Below, in pieces: positions 1-7,939 of a DNA stretch of 64,000 nucleotides. The stretch comes from Mesorhizobium kowhaii (GTDB taxonomy: Bacteria > Pseudomonadota > Alphaproteobacteria > Rhizobiales > Rhizobiaceae), in the NCBI RefSeq assembly GCF_003253745.1, contig NZ_MZXV01000032.1:434001-498000 (forward strand), given 5' to 3'. The notes under the pieces were generated by a model. The model was not told the DNA's origin and did not search any database. It saw nothing but the letters and a program-made list of their open reading frames with translations. Both the position numbers and the translations under genes were made by a program. Position 1 is the first letter of the stretch. Each line of letters begins with the position of its first letter.

Positions 1-55
1 TCTTTGACGGCCGGGTGATGTTGCCGGAAAAGCCGACGACTGTTGGGTTTGACAT
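1..55 (-). CDS. NADPH-dependent FMN reductase (MsuE/SsuE type), N-terminal fragment
   Basis: Only the first 18 codons lie inside the window; the gene runs off the left edge. Reading leftwards from the ATG at 55, the peptide starts MSNPTVVGFSGN and continues ITRPSK. This matches the N-terminal beta strand and phosphate-binding loop (G-x-S-G-N/S-x-x-R-x-S) of flavodoxin-fold FMN reductases that feed two-component sulfonate and sulfone monooxygenases. A GAGG ribosome-binding site sits 9 bases before the ATG. The gene is 64 bases downstream of the SfnB-family gene on the same strand, so it is probably the last visible cistron of the sulfur operon and would supply FMNH2 to SfnG and SsuD. The fragment is short, so the family call rests on the loop motif and the context. 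Confidence 0.7.
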   Translation of the reverse strand, partial: MSNPTVVGFSGNITRPSK

Positions 56-119
56 GGCAGTGGGCCTCTTGGATGGTCGAAGTTTTGATGTGGCGAGCCG
101 CCCGCCCGCCGATGGGAAA

Positions 120-1367
120 TCAGCTCCAGGCGTGCAGCGGCGGGTTTTCGCCGTTGAGGAAATACTTGCCGAGGATGGAGTATTTCCAGCGCACCGGATC
201 GTGCAGCGTGTGCGTGCGGGCATTGCGCCAGTGCCGGTCGAGATTGTGCTCGGCCAGCGTCGAGCGGGTTCCCGCCAGTTCAAACAGCTTGTTCGTGGCG
301 GCGATGGCGATTTCGGTCGACAGGATCTTCGCCTCGGCGGTGACGATCTGCGCATGCGCCACCGTCTCCGTAGTCGGCTCGGCCACCGCCCGGTCGATTG
401 CCAGGCCGGCCTTTTCCAGCAGCGCCTGCGCCGCGTGCAGGCGCAGCGTCAGGTCGCCGACGGCCTGGATGGTGTAGGGATCGTCCCAGGCATTGTCGAC
501 GCCGCTGTCGATCCAGGCGCGGCTCTTGGTCCTGACGAAACTGACCGTCTCGTCGATCGCCGCCTGCGCGATGCCGGTGTCGACGGCCACCTGGATGATC
601 TGGAAGATGGCGCCGTCGGCGGTCGGCCTGTCATAGCCCTTGTAGCCGGGCACCAGATGCGTCTTCGGCACCTTGACGTTGTCGATGATGACGGTGCCGG
701 ACAGCGTCGTGCGCTGGCCGAAGCTCGACCAGTCGTCGATGACCGTCAGGCCGGGCGCGCCACGGTCGGCGATGGCATACCAGGCGCGACCCTCGTCATC
801 GAGCGCCACGATCGGCACCAGATGAGCGAGCAGCGCTCCGGACGAATAGAATTTCCGGCCGTTGACGACCACATGATCGCCGGCATCGGTGAAGCGGGTC
901 TCGAAATCGGCGGCACGCTTGGAGCCGAACTCGGAAAAGGCATTGCCGAACCGCGTGCCTTTCAGCACTTCGGCGAACAGCAGCTTCTGCTGATCCGCAT
1001 CCGACACGGTGCGGATGGCGGCGACGACGCCAAGATGGTTCTGCGCAATCTGGCCGATCGAGGAATCCGCCGCCGAAATGATCTCGATCACCCTGGCGAG
1101 CGTGGCGTAGGACAGTTCGGGACCACCAAATGCCTTCGGCACGTTGATCGACCACAGGCCGCTTTGCGAAAACGCATCGAGTTCGGCAACCGGCCAGATC
1201 CGCTCGCGGTCGCGCCGGGAGGAACCCTTGACGAATTCGACGGCGAGCGCGTGGGCGATGGCAATCGCCTCGGCGTCGTCCCTGATGATGTGCGCTGGTG
1301 CGGTTGGCCTTGCGACTGGCGGCACGGCAGCGGAGGCGTGGTCGGTCTTAACGGTCGAGACGGTCAT
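120..1367 (-). CDS. sfnB: SfnB-family sulfur acquisition oxidoreductase (acyl-CoA dehydrogenase fold)
   Basis: A 415-residue flavoprotein of the acyl-CoA dehydrogenase fold, in the SfnB/DszC branch, whose members act in organosulfur use rather than fatty-acid oxidation. The sequence shows the N-terminal helical domain (PKAFGGPELSYATLARV), a central flavin-contact segment (NAFSEFGSKRA) and the C-terminal family signature DRHWRNARTHTLHDPVRWK. The start is the ATG at 1367 with AAGGAG 7 bases before it; a longer open frame runs upstream into livF but has no ribosome site and would overlap that gene. It follows livF by 25 bases and precedes the FMN reductase. Probable role: flavin-dependent oxygenation of a C-S compound under sulfate starvation. 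The exact substrate cannot be read from sequence. Confidence 0.85.
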   Translation of the reverse strand: MTVSTVKTDHASAAVPPVARPTAPAHIIRDDAEAIAIAHALAVEFVKGSSRRDRERIWPVAELDAFSQSGLWSINVPKAFGGPELSYATLARVIEIISAADSSIGQIAQNHLGVVAAIRTVSDADQQKLLFAEVLKGTRFGNAFSEFGSKRAADFETRFTDAGDHVVVNGRKFYSSGALLAHLVPIVALDDEGRAWYAIADRGAPGLTVIDDWSSFGQRTTLSGTVIIDNVKVPKTHLVPGYKGYDRPTADGAIFQIIQVAVDTGIAQAAIDETVSFVRTKSRAWIDSGVDNAWDDPYTIQAVGDLTLRLHAAQALLEKAGLAIDRAVAEPTTETVAHAQIVTAEAKILSTEIAIAATNKLFELAGTRSTLAEHNLDRHWRNARTHTLHDPVRWKYSILGKYFLNGENPPLHAWS

Positions 1368-1392
1368 TTCACTGCTCCTTCGGATTTTCGTT

Positions 1393-2184
1393 TCATGCAA
1401 CGGCATGGAGATGAGCTGATTTGGGAGTCGGCGATGCCTGTTGCCCGAGATAGAAGGCCCGCACATCCTCGCGCCGGCGAAGATCGGCAGCCGCGCCAGA
1501 GAGAACGGAGACGCCGTTTTCGAGCACCGTGGCGTGGTCGGCATAGCCAAGGGCGACCGCCGAGTTCTGCTCGGCGACCAGGATCGACAGGCCGGTCTCG
1601 CGGTTCAGCTTTCTGAGCGTCTGGAAAATGTCCTGGACGATGAGCGGCGCGAGCCCCATCGACGGTTCGTCGAGAACCAGCAGACGCGGACGCGACATCA
1701 GCGCCCGGCCGATGGCGGTCATCTGCTGCTCGCCGCCGGAGGTGAGACCGGACAAGGTTCGGCGCTTCTCCTTGAGACGGGGAAAATAACCGTAGATCCG
1801 CTCGAGATCCCCGTTGATCTCGGCGCGGCGGCCGCTGCGGCCGATGCCGCCGGCGACCAGATTTTCCTCGACGCTCAGGCTCTTGAAGCAGTGCCGGCCT
1901 TCCAGCACCTGCACCAGCCCGGCGCGCACCAGATCGCCCGGCTGGCGGCGTGACACATCGCTGCCTTCGTAGCGGATGGTGCCGGCGTTGACCTGGCCGC
2001 GCTCGGCCGGCAGCAGGTTGGAGACGGCCTTCAGCGTGGTGGTCTTGCCGGCGCCATTGGCACCGAGCAGCGCCAGGATCTCGCCGCGCCTGATCTCGAA
2101 GCTGACGCCGTGAAGTGCGGTGATGGCGTGGTTGTAGGTGGCATGAACTGCGTCCACGGCAAGAATAACGTCATCGTTCGGCAT
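1393..2184 (-). CDS. livF: Branched-chain amino acid-type ABC transporter ATPase (LivF-like)
   Basis: A 263-residue ATP-binding subunit with all ABC motifs in order: Walker A GANGAGKTT near residue 42, the signature region SGGEQQ (the usual LSGG is shifted to LTSGGEQQM) and Walker B LLVLDEPSMGL. The short form lacking the extra LivG insertion is typical of LivF. It is the fifth gene of a livG-H-M-K-F set that is placed between sfnG and sfnB, so it probably energises uptake of an organosulfur compound rather than leucine. A rho-independent-type hairpin separates it from the binding-protein gene upstream, which may lower its expression relative to livK. A purine-rich AAGAAGAG ribosome site precedes the ATG. 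Confidence 0.88.
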   Translation of the reverse strand: MPNDDVILAVDAVHATYNHAITALHGVSFEIRRGEILALLGANGAGKTTTLKAVSNLLPAERGQVNAGTIRYEGSDVSRRQPGDLVRAGLVQVLEGRHCFKSLSVEENLVAGGIGRSGRRAEINGDLERIYGYFPRLKEKRRTLSGLTSGGEQQMTAIGRALMSRPRLLVLDEPSMGLAPLIVQDIFQTLRKLNRETGLSILVAEQNSAVALGYADHATVLENGVSVLSGAAADLRRREDVRAFYLGQQASPTPKSAHLHAVA

Positions 2185-2213
2185 GGGCTCTTCTTCTGTG
2201 GTTCGATGAACCG

Positions 2214-2257
2214 AAAAAGGCCGGGCGCCGCGGAAACTGGTCCGTAGCGCGCCCGGC
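2214..2257 (-). terminator. Intercistronic hairpin with U-tract after livK
   Basis: On the minus strand a perfect 9-bp stem (GCCGGGCGC at 2249-2257 pairing with GCGCCCGGC at 2220-2228) is followed by a run of five U (2214-2218). It lies between the livK stop and the livF start, so it probably acts as a partial terminator or mRNA-stabilising structure giving more binding protein than ATPase. Confidence 0.7.
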
Positions 2258-2266
2258 GTTGATTGA

Positions 2267-3604
2267 TCAGTTGGTGGTCACGGCATCGGCATCGTCGGCG
2301 GTGCGCAGCTTGATGCCCTTCTCGGCGGCATAGGCCTCGGCCGACTTCTCGATGATCGGCCGCAGCAGCGCCCAGTCCGGCGCGATCCAGTCGGAGACCA
2401 CGTTCCACTTCTTGCCGTCCCACTGCTGGAAGGTTACGTAGCCTTCGCCCTCGTGATTGTCCCAGCTGACATTGATCGAGTGGAACAGGTCCTTGGCGCC
2501 GAGCGCCTCGACCTTGGCCGGATCAAGCTTGAGGTGTTCGAAGCCCCAGCGGACCTCGTCGCCGGTCAGCGTGCGATGGCCGAACTTTTCCTGCGCGACG
2601 CGGATCGCCTCGACATTGAGGATGCCGTTGACGATGCCGAGGTTATGGTAGACCGAGCCGATGCGCGACTTGTCTTCCAGATTGCCCTTGCCGGCGCCGT
2701 AGACCGTCTTCACGATCTCCTGCACCACCGGGTAGCTATTGCCGGAGGCCTGGGTGGTGATGGCGGTGTAGCCCTTGGCGGCATCGCCGGCCGGGATCAC
2801 GTCCTCTTCGGAATTCGACCAAACATTGCCGACGATGTGGTCGACGGGAAAGCCGACCTTGACGGCCGTCTTCAGTGCCACCGGGTTCATCACGCCCCAG
2901 CCACGCAGGACGACGAAGTCCGGCTTGGCGCGGCGGATCGTCAGCCACTGCGACTGCTGCTCGTTGCCGGGATGCGGCACCTCGATCTGCTGCACGGTGA
3001 AGCCGTATTTTTGCGCCAGCAGCTCATAGATCGGGATGGTCTCCTTGCCGTAGGGCGAGCCGTGATAGAGCACGACGATCTTCTTGCCCTTGAGCTTGTC
3101 GATGCCCCCTTCCTTGGAAGCGATGTAGTTCACGATGCCGGACGTCTCGCTGTAGGGATTGAGCAGCAGCGGGAAGACGTAAGGGAAGACGCGTCCGTCG
3201 GTGGAATCGGTGCGGCCATGGTTGACGGTGATCAGCGGCACCTTGTCGGCGGTGATGCGGTCGATCATGGCATAGGCGATGCCGACCGAGAGCGGGTTCC
3301 AGGCGGCGGCACCAGCATGGCTCTTCTGCCGCTCGTAGCATTCGACACCGCGCTCGACCTCATACTGGGTCTCGCATTCGTCCCAGGTCAGCTTGACGCC
3401 GTTGACGCCGCCGTCGCGGATGTTGATGAGGTTGAGATAGTCGATGAAGCCGCCGAAGAAGCCGGTGCCGCCGGCCGCATAAGGCCCGACGCGATAGCTT
3501 TGCAGCGGGAAATATTGTTCGTCGGCGTGGGCGGCGGGCAAGGCCACCGACACGATCATCGCCGCGGACAGCGCCGCCGCCTTGATGGTGCTCAGGAAGG
3601 TCAT
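2267..3604 (-). CDS. livK: ABC transporter substrate-binding protein (LivK/HAAT type)
   Basis: A 445-residue periplasmic binding protein. Residues 1-27 form a signal peptide ending ALPAAHA before DEQ. The mature part has the two-lobed periplasmic-binding fold of the hydrophobic amino acid (HAAT) class, for example the KIVVLYHGSPYGKETIP strand-turn and the hinge-side segment PDFVVLRGWGVMNP. At about 445 residues it is longer than LivK (about 370), and the ligand may be different. GGGAG lies 10 bases before the ATG. Position between sfnG and sfnB, together with a complete permease/ATPase set, suggests a sulfone, sulfonate or related organosulfur ligand; this is inferred from context only. Alternative: a genuine amino-acid or amide importer that has become linked to sulfur genes. 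Confidence 0.85.
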   Translation of the reverse strand: MTFLSTIKAAALSAAMIVSVALPAAHADEQYFPLQSYRVGPYAAGGTGFFGGFIDYLNLINIRDGGVNGVKLTWDECETQYEVERGVECYERQKSHAGAAAWNPLSVGIAYAMIDRITADKVPLITVNHGRTDSTDGRVFPYVFPLLLNPYSETSGIVNYIASKEGGIDKLKGKKIVVLYHGSPYGKETIPIYELLAQKYGFTVQQIEVPHPGNEQQSQWLTIRRAKPDFVVLRGWGVMNPVALKTAVKVGFPVDHIVGNVWSNSEEDVIPAGDAAKGYTAITTQASGNSYPVVQEIVKTVYGAGKGNLEDKSRIGSVYHNLGIVNGILNVEAIRVAQEKFGHRTLTGDEVRWGFEHLKLDPAKVEALGAKDLFHSINVSWDNHEGEGYVTFQQWDGKKWNVVSDWIAPDWALLRPIIEKSAEAYAAEKGIKLRTADDADAVTTN

Positions 3605-3670
3605 GGTTAGGGTACTCCCGGTATGGGCCGTCTTGGGTTCGGCCTCTGGTTCATTTTCGGATGCATTGGC

Positions 3671-4711
3671 TCAAGTCGACTGCCAGGCGAACAGGAGCCG
3701 TCTTCGGATCCTGTCCCACAGCGCCACCAGCCCGTCGGGTTCGAGGATCAGAAACAGGATGATGAGCGCGCCGAGCACAATGCGCTGGCTCATGTCGAGC
3801 ACGCCCGAGTCGAAGAGATCGCCAAGCAGAAAGCCGCCGAGCCGAGACAAAGCGAGCGGAAAGACCACGATGAGGGCGGCGCCGAAAAAGGCGCCGCGGA
3901 TCGAGGCCAGACCGCCGATGATGATGATGAACAGGATCTGGAACGACCGATCGAGATCGAAGCCGTCCGGCTCGACGGTCCGCAGATACGCGAAGGCCCA
4001 GATGACGCCGGCAACGCCGATGATGAAGGACGAGATGGCGAAGGCCAAAAGCTTGGTCTTGAGGACCGGGATGCCAATGATGCGGGCGGCGGTTTCATTG
4101 TCGCGGATGGCGATGAAGTTGCGCCCGGTCTGCGATGACACCAGCCGATAGGCAAGGAAGGTGAGGATGGCGACGATGGTCAGCGCAAAGAGATAACGGC
4201 CGATGGCGCTGTCGAGAGCAACGCCGGCTATCGACAGCCTCGGCGCATCGATGACGCCGGAAGCCGAGTCATTGGAGAACCAGCTGAATTTGGTCAGCGC
4301 CCATTGGACGAAGAATTGCGCCGCAAGCGTCGAGACCGCAAGGTAGAACCCCTTCAGCCGCAGGCTCGGCAGGCCGAAGACGATGCCGATCGCGGCGGCG
4401 ACGATGCCGGCCAGAAAGATGCTGCCGATCAGCGGCAGGCCCTCGACACGCAGGTTGAAATTATACGCAGCGAAGGCGCCCGCCGCCATGAAGGCGGCAC
4501 TGCCCAGCGAAACCTGGCCGGCATAGCCGGTCAGGATGTTCAAGCCCACGCCGGCGAGGCTGAGCGCCAGGAACGGCAGCAGGATGGCCTCGAACAGATA
4601 GCTCGAGCCGATCAGCGGCACGACGCCATAGGCGAAAGCGAGCAGCAGCACAGGCACGACCCATTTCGGCAGCACTGGCATGAAGGAGAAATCGCTGGTG
4701 ATTGCAGCCAT
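3671..4711 (-). CDS. livM: Branched-chain amino acid-type ABC permease (LivM-like)
   Basis: A 346-residue polytopic inner-membrane subunit with about nine hydrophobic segments. It carries the LivM hallmarks: the GLNILTGYAGQVSLG segment near residue 55 and the GGLASIRGAFFGAAL loop near residue 265, which contacts the ATPases. It pairs with the LivH-like subunit encoded 3 bases upstream (livH ends at 4715, livM starts at 4711), so translation is probably coupled. GAGG is 9 bases before the ATG. It forms the translocation channel of the importer embedded in the sulfone operon. Confidence 0.88.
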   Translation of the reverse strand: MAAITSDFSFMPVLPKWVVPVLLLAFAYGVVPLIGSSYLFEAILLPFLALSLAGVGLNILTGYAGQVSLGSAAFMAAGAFAAYNFNLRVEGLPLIGSIFLAGIVAAAIGIVFGLPSLRLKGFYLAVSTLAAQFFVQWALTKFSWFSNDSASGVIDAPRLSIAGVALDSAIGRYLFALTIVAILTFLAYRLVSSQTGRNFIAIRDNETAARIIGIPVLKTKLLAFAISSFIIGVAGVIWAFAYLRTVEPDGFDLDRSFQILFIIIIGGLASIRGAFFGAALIVVFPLALSRLGGFLLGDLFDSGVLDMSQRIVLGALIILFLILEPDGLVALWDRIRRRLLFAWQST

Positions 4712-4714
4712 GGC

Positions 4715-5614
4715 TCAGATCCTCTCGACCAGCTTCTGGCCGAACAGGCCGGAAGGACGGATCAACAGGAAGACGAGCGCGACGACATAGGCGAACCAGC
4801 TCTCGATGCCGCCACCGAAATAGTCGCCGATATAGACCTCGGCGAGCTTCTCGCTGGCGCCGATCAGCAGTCCGCCGACGATGGCGCCGAGGATGGAATC
4901 GAAGCCGCCGAGCACCAGCACCGGCAGTGCTTTGAGCACCACCAGGGACAGCGAGAACTGTACGCCGAGACGCGCACCCCAGAGTAGGCCCGCCACCAGT
5001 GCGACGAGGCCGGCCGCCGCCCAGACGGTGGCCCAGATCAAGGGCAGGCGCAGGCCAACCGCAAGCGCTGCGAACTGGTCGTCGGCGACGGCGCGGAAGC
5101 TGAGGCCGATGCGCGTGTAGCGGAAGAACAGCGACAAAAGCAGAACCATGCCGGCGGCAACCACCGCCGCGAAGATGTCGAACTGGCTGATCAGCACGCC
5201 GCCAATTTCCAGCGGCACGTCCTCAATGCCGAGATCGAGGCCGTGGACCTGCGTGCCCCAGATCAGCTGGGCAGCGCCCTCGATAATGTAGGAGAGGCCG
5301 AGCGTCGCCATGAACAGCGTGATCGGCGGCTTGTTGGTGAGAGGCCGCAGCACGGTGCGCTCGATGGCGATGCCGATCGCCACCATGATGGCGAAGGTGA
5401 CCACCAATGCCAGCGCGAACGGAACGCCGCGTTCGACAAGGCTGACGAAGGTAAGCGCGGCGAACAGCAGCATCGCGCCTTGTGCGAAGTTGAGCACGCC
5501 TGATGTCTTGTAAATCAGCACGAAGCCGATCGCGACCAGCGAGTACATGACGCCGGAGAGCAGGCCGCCGACGAGCACCTCGATGAAGAATTGGTAGTCG
5601 AAGTCGGCGATCAT
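4715..5614 (-). CDS. livH: Branched-chain amino acid-type ABC permease (LivH-like)
   Basis: A 299-residue integral membrane subunit of the LivH class. It shows the family segments GVMYSLVAIGFVLIYKTSG near the N-terminus, NFAQGAMLL, and the ATPase-contacting loop GGFDSILGAIVGGLLIG near residue 220. The start ATG overlaps the livG stop in an ATGA arrangement at 5611-5614, indicating translational coupling. It forms a heterodimeric channel with LivM. Nothing in the sequence fixes the substrate; the sulfur-gene neighbourhood is the only clue. Confidence 0.88.
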   Translation of the reverse strand: MIADFDYQFFIEVLVGGLLSGVMYSLVAIGFVLIYKTSGVLNFAQGAMLLFAALTFVSLVERGVPFALALVVTFAIMVAIGIAIERTVLRPLTNKPPITLFMATLGLSYIIEGAAQLIWGTQVHGLDLGIEDVPLEIGGVLISQFDIFAAVVAAGMVLLLSLFFRYTRIGLSFRAVADDQFAALAVGLRLPLIWATVWAAAGLVALVAGLLWGARLGVQFSLSLVVLKALPVLVLGGFDSILGAIVGGLLIGASEKLAEVYIGDYFGGGIESWFAYVVALVFLLIRPSGLFGQKLVERI

Positions 5615-6546
5615 ATGCCCGCCCCGTCCTCATTGTCCGAGGCGACGCCGAGATAGGCATCGATGACGCGCTGATCGTTCCTGACTTCGTCGGGTGTGGC
5701 GTCGGCGATCTTGCGGCCGTAGTCGAGAACGGCGATGCGGTCGGACAGGCCCATGACGACGCCGACGTCATGCTCGATCAGCACGACGGTGGTGGCGAAG
5801 CGGTCGAGCGCGGCACGGACGAAGCCCGCCATCTCGCTCTTTTCGCTCGCGGTCATGCCGGCCATCGGTTCGTCAAGCAAAAGCAGGCGCGGTTCGGCGA
5901 CCAGCGCGCGGGCCAGTTCGACCCGCTTTTGCAGTCCGTAAGGCAAGGTGCCGACAAGACGATCGCGAACGGCGCTGAGGTCGAGGAATTCGAGGATCTG
6001 GTCGGCGCGGCTCAGAGTGTCACGCTGCTCGCCGCGCGAGCGGCCTATACCAAGCACCTGGCCGGCAAAATTGGAGCGGACCTTATATGCGAGGCCGGAG
6101 GCGACATTGTCGAGGACGCTGAGGCCCTTGAACAAAGCAAGGTTCTGGAAGGTCCTGGCGACACCGAGATGCGCCAGCCGCTGCGTCGGCACATGGGCAT
6201 AGCTGATACCGTCGAGCAGGACCTGGCCGCGATCCGGCTGGTAGACGCCGCTGATGACGTTGATCAGCGAACTCTTGCCGGCGCCGTTCGGACCGATGAT
6301 CGCGCGGATCTCGCCGGGATGAACCGACAGGTCGACATCGGCCAGCGCGACGACGCCGCCAAATGACAGGCCAATGCCCTGAAGCGAAAGCAGCGGCGAA
6401 GCGACGCCCGCAACCGATCCCGTCGGCTCGCCACGGTCTTCGGACTGCTGCTGCGGCCGTAGGCTTGACGGCAGGCCGCGCGCCAAGACCTCCGGCGCAT
6501 AGGCCGAAGCCTCCATCACTCCTAAGGCAGAACTGGGCAACGGCAT
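5611..6546 (-). CDS. livG: Branched-chain amino acid-type ABC transporter ATPase (LivG-like)
   Basis: An ATP-binding subunit of about 311 residues with Walker A GPNGAGKSS, the YGLQKRVELARAL signature region (LPYGLQKR instead of LSGGQ, common in LivG) and Walker B LLLLDEPMAG. The open frame extends to an ATG at 6627, but that start lacks a ribosome-binding site and lies directly after a hairpin; the ATG at 6546 has GAGGA about 8 bases upstream and is chosen here. An ATG at 6516 with AGGAG too close is a third option. Even from 6546 there is a leader of about 50 residues rich in A, S, P and Q before the ABC domain, longer than in ordinary LivG. It follows sfnG and is ATGA-coupled to livH. Confidence 0.82.
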   Translation of the reverse strand: MPLPSSALGVMEASAYAPEVLARGLPSSLRPQQQSEDRGEPTGSVAGVASPLLSLQGIGLSFGGVVALADVDLSVHPGEIRAIIGPNGAGKSSLINVISGVYQPDRGQVLLDGISYAHVPTQRLAHLGVARTFQNLALFKGLSVLDNVASGLAYKVRSNFAGQVLGIGRSRGEQRDTLSRADQILEFLDLSAVRDRLVGTLPYGLQKRVELARALVAEPRLLLLDEPMAGMTASEKSEMAGFVRAALDRFATTVVLIEHDVGVVMGLSDRIAVLDYGRKIADATPDEVRNDQRVIDAYLGVASDNEDGAGI

Positions 6547-6633
6547 TCCAATCGTCCTCGATTGCATCGGCAGGCGCACAAATCCGCATTGCTGCTCGAG
6601 GGATCGAGCGCGCGGGGGAACGTTCATTCGTGT

Positions 6634-6659
6634 GCTGGCCGGAAACCTGCCCGGCCAGC
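6634..6659 (-). other. Intercistronic hairpin between sfnG and livG
   Basis: Perfect 9-bp inverted repeat GCTGGCCGG (6634-6642) and CCGGCCAGC (6651-6659) with an 8-base loop, just after the sfnG stop. No U-tract follows, so it is more likely an mRNA-stability or processing structure than a terminator. It also argues against translation starting at 6627. Confidence 0.55.
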
Positions 6660-6669
6660 CAGTGGGTGA

Positions 6670-7773
6670 CTACTCGGCTGCCAGCGACGCAGCCGCCTCG
6701 GCGCCTTCCAGCTCGCGAACGAGCGGAATGACATGCTTGCCGAAATACTCGACCTCTTCCTGGAAATGCAGGAAGCCGAGCAGGATGAGATCGGCGCCGG
6801 CGCGCTTCAGATCGACGATGCGCTCGGCGACCTGCCTCGGCGTGCCGATCAGGTTCGAGCGGAAGCCGTCATTGTACTGGACCAGATCGTCAAAGGACGA
6901 TTTCGCCCAGTTGCCCTCGCCTTCCGGCGAGGCCTTGCCGGCATTCTTGACCTCGTGACCGAAAGCGTTGACTGCCTCGGGATTGGCCTTGGCGATGATT
7001 TCGGCAAGCACCGCCTTGGCCTCATCCTCGGTCTCGCGGACGATGGCGAAGGCATTGACGCCGACCTTGACGGAATGGCTGTTGGCCTTTGCCTTGGCCT
7101 GGATGTCGTCGACCTGTTTGGCGATCTCGGCCGGCGTGTTGCCGTTGGTGAAGTACCAGTCCGAGACGCGCGATGCCATGTCGCGCGCGGCGCGCGACGA
7201 CCCGCCCTGGAAGATCTCGGGCAGCGGATGCGGCGGCTTCGGCTTCAGGGAATATTCGTTGAAGCGGTAAAAATCGCCACGGAAGGTGAAGCTGTCCTGC
7301 GTCCATATTCCGCGCAGCGAACGGATGAATTCCTCCGAACGGCGATAGCGCTCATCATGGTCGAGCCAATGCTCGCCGATGGCGTGGAACTCGCCACGGA
7401 ACCAGCCGGAAACGAGGTTGATGGCGACGCGGCCGTTGGTCAGGTAGCTGATGGTGGCGATCTGCTTGGCCGCCAGCGCCGGGTTCCACGGTCCGGGCAG
7501 GATTGCCGCGATGACCTTGAGCGTGGTGGTCGCGGCCAGCAGATCATGGCTGAACGCAACCGATTCATGCTGCTCGTCGGCGCCGTAGCCGGCGGTGAAG
7601 CGGATCTGGCTCAGCGCATAGTCGAAACCGGCCTTCTCGGCGATCTGCGCCAGCTTGCGATTGTACTCAGCCGAATGGTTGGTGCGCTGCTCGATGTTGG
7701 AGATCACCAGGCCACCCGAAACATTCGGCACCCAGTAGGCGAATTTGATCGCGTCGGTCTCTGCGTGTGCCAT
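6670..7773 (-). CDS. sfnG: Dimethyl sulfone monooxygenase (LLM class flavin-dependent)
   Basis: A 367-residue bacterial-luciferase-like monooxygenase strongly resembling SfnG, which uses FMNH2 and O2 to convert dimethyl sulfone to methanesulfinate in sulfur scavenging. Recognisable family segments include FAYWVPNVSGGL at the N-terminus, LSQIRFTAGYGA, AILPGPWNPALAAKQ, VVSGW-like NLVSGWFRGEFHAIGE, IFQGGSSRAARDMA and the C-terminal GFLHFQEEVEYFG. The ATG at 7773 has GGGAG 9 bases upstream; the longer open frame upstream crosses the AT-rich promoter region and is not used. First gene of the sfnG-livGHMKF-sfnB-FMN reductase unit. Regulation is probably through the AT-rich interval at 7800-7880. 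Confidence 0.92.
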   Translation of the reverse strand: MAHAETDAIKFAYWVPNVSGGLVISNIEQRTNHSAEYNRKLAQIAEKAGFDYALSQIRFTAGYGADEQHESVAFSHDLLAATTTLKVIAAILPGPWNPALAAKQIATISYLTNGRVAINLVSGWFRGEFHAIGEHWLDHDERYRRSEEFIRSLRGIWTQDSFTFRGDFYRFNEYSLKPKPPHPLPEIFQGGSSRAARDMASRVSDWYFTNGNTPAEIAKQVDDIQAKAKANSHSVKVGVNAFAIVRETEDEAKAVLAEIIAKANPEAVNAFGHEVKNAGKASPEGEGNWAKSSFDDLVQYNDGFRSNLIGTPRQVAERIVDLKRAGADLILLGFLHFQEEVEYFGKHVIPLVRELEGAEAAASLAAE

Positions 7774-7799
7774 GAACTGTCTCCCATTCAGGCCGTGTC

Positions 7800-7880
7800 G
7801 TTGATCGGTCCGACCGCAGCCGGTTTCGCCAATATTTATTATGTTTATAGAATATATATACAAAGAAGGATTTTCCGTTT
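7800..7880 (-). promoter_or_regulatory. AT-rich promoter region of the sfnG operon
   Basis: A sharply AT-rich island (about 7830-7880) in otherwise GC-rich DNA, between the FAD-oxidoreductase stop and sfnG. It contains TATATATA and ATTCTATAAA-like stretches on the minus strand and most probably carries the sfnG operon promoter and activator site. Individual -35/-10 boxes cannot be chosen with confidence. Confidence 0.5.
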
Positions 7881-7939
7881 TTGGGGCCCTGGTGGGACGG
7901 AAATACCAATTTTGCGCGGCCGACCCCGGCTTCCGGTTG

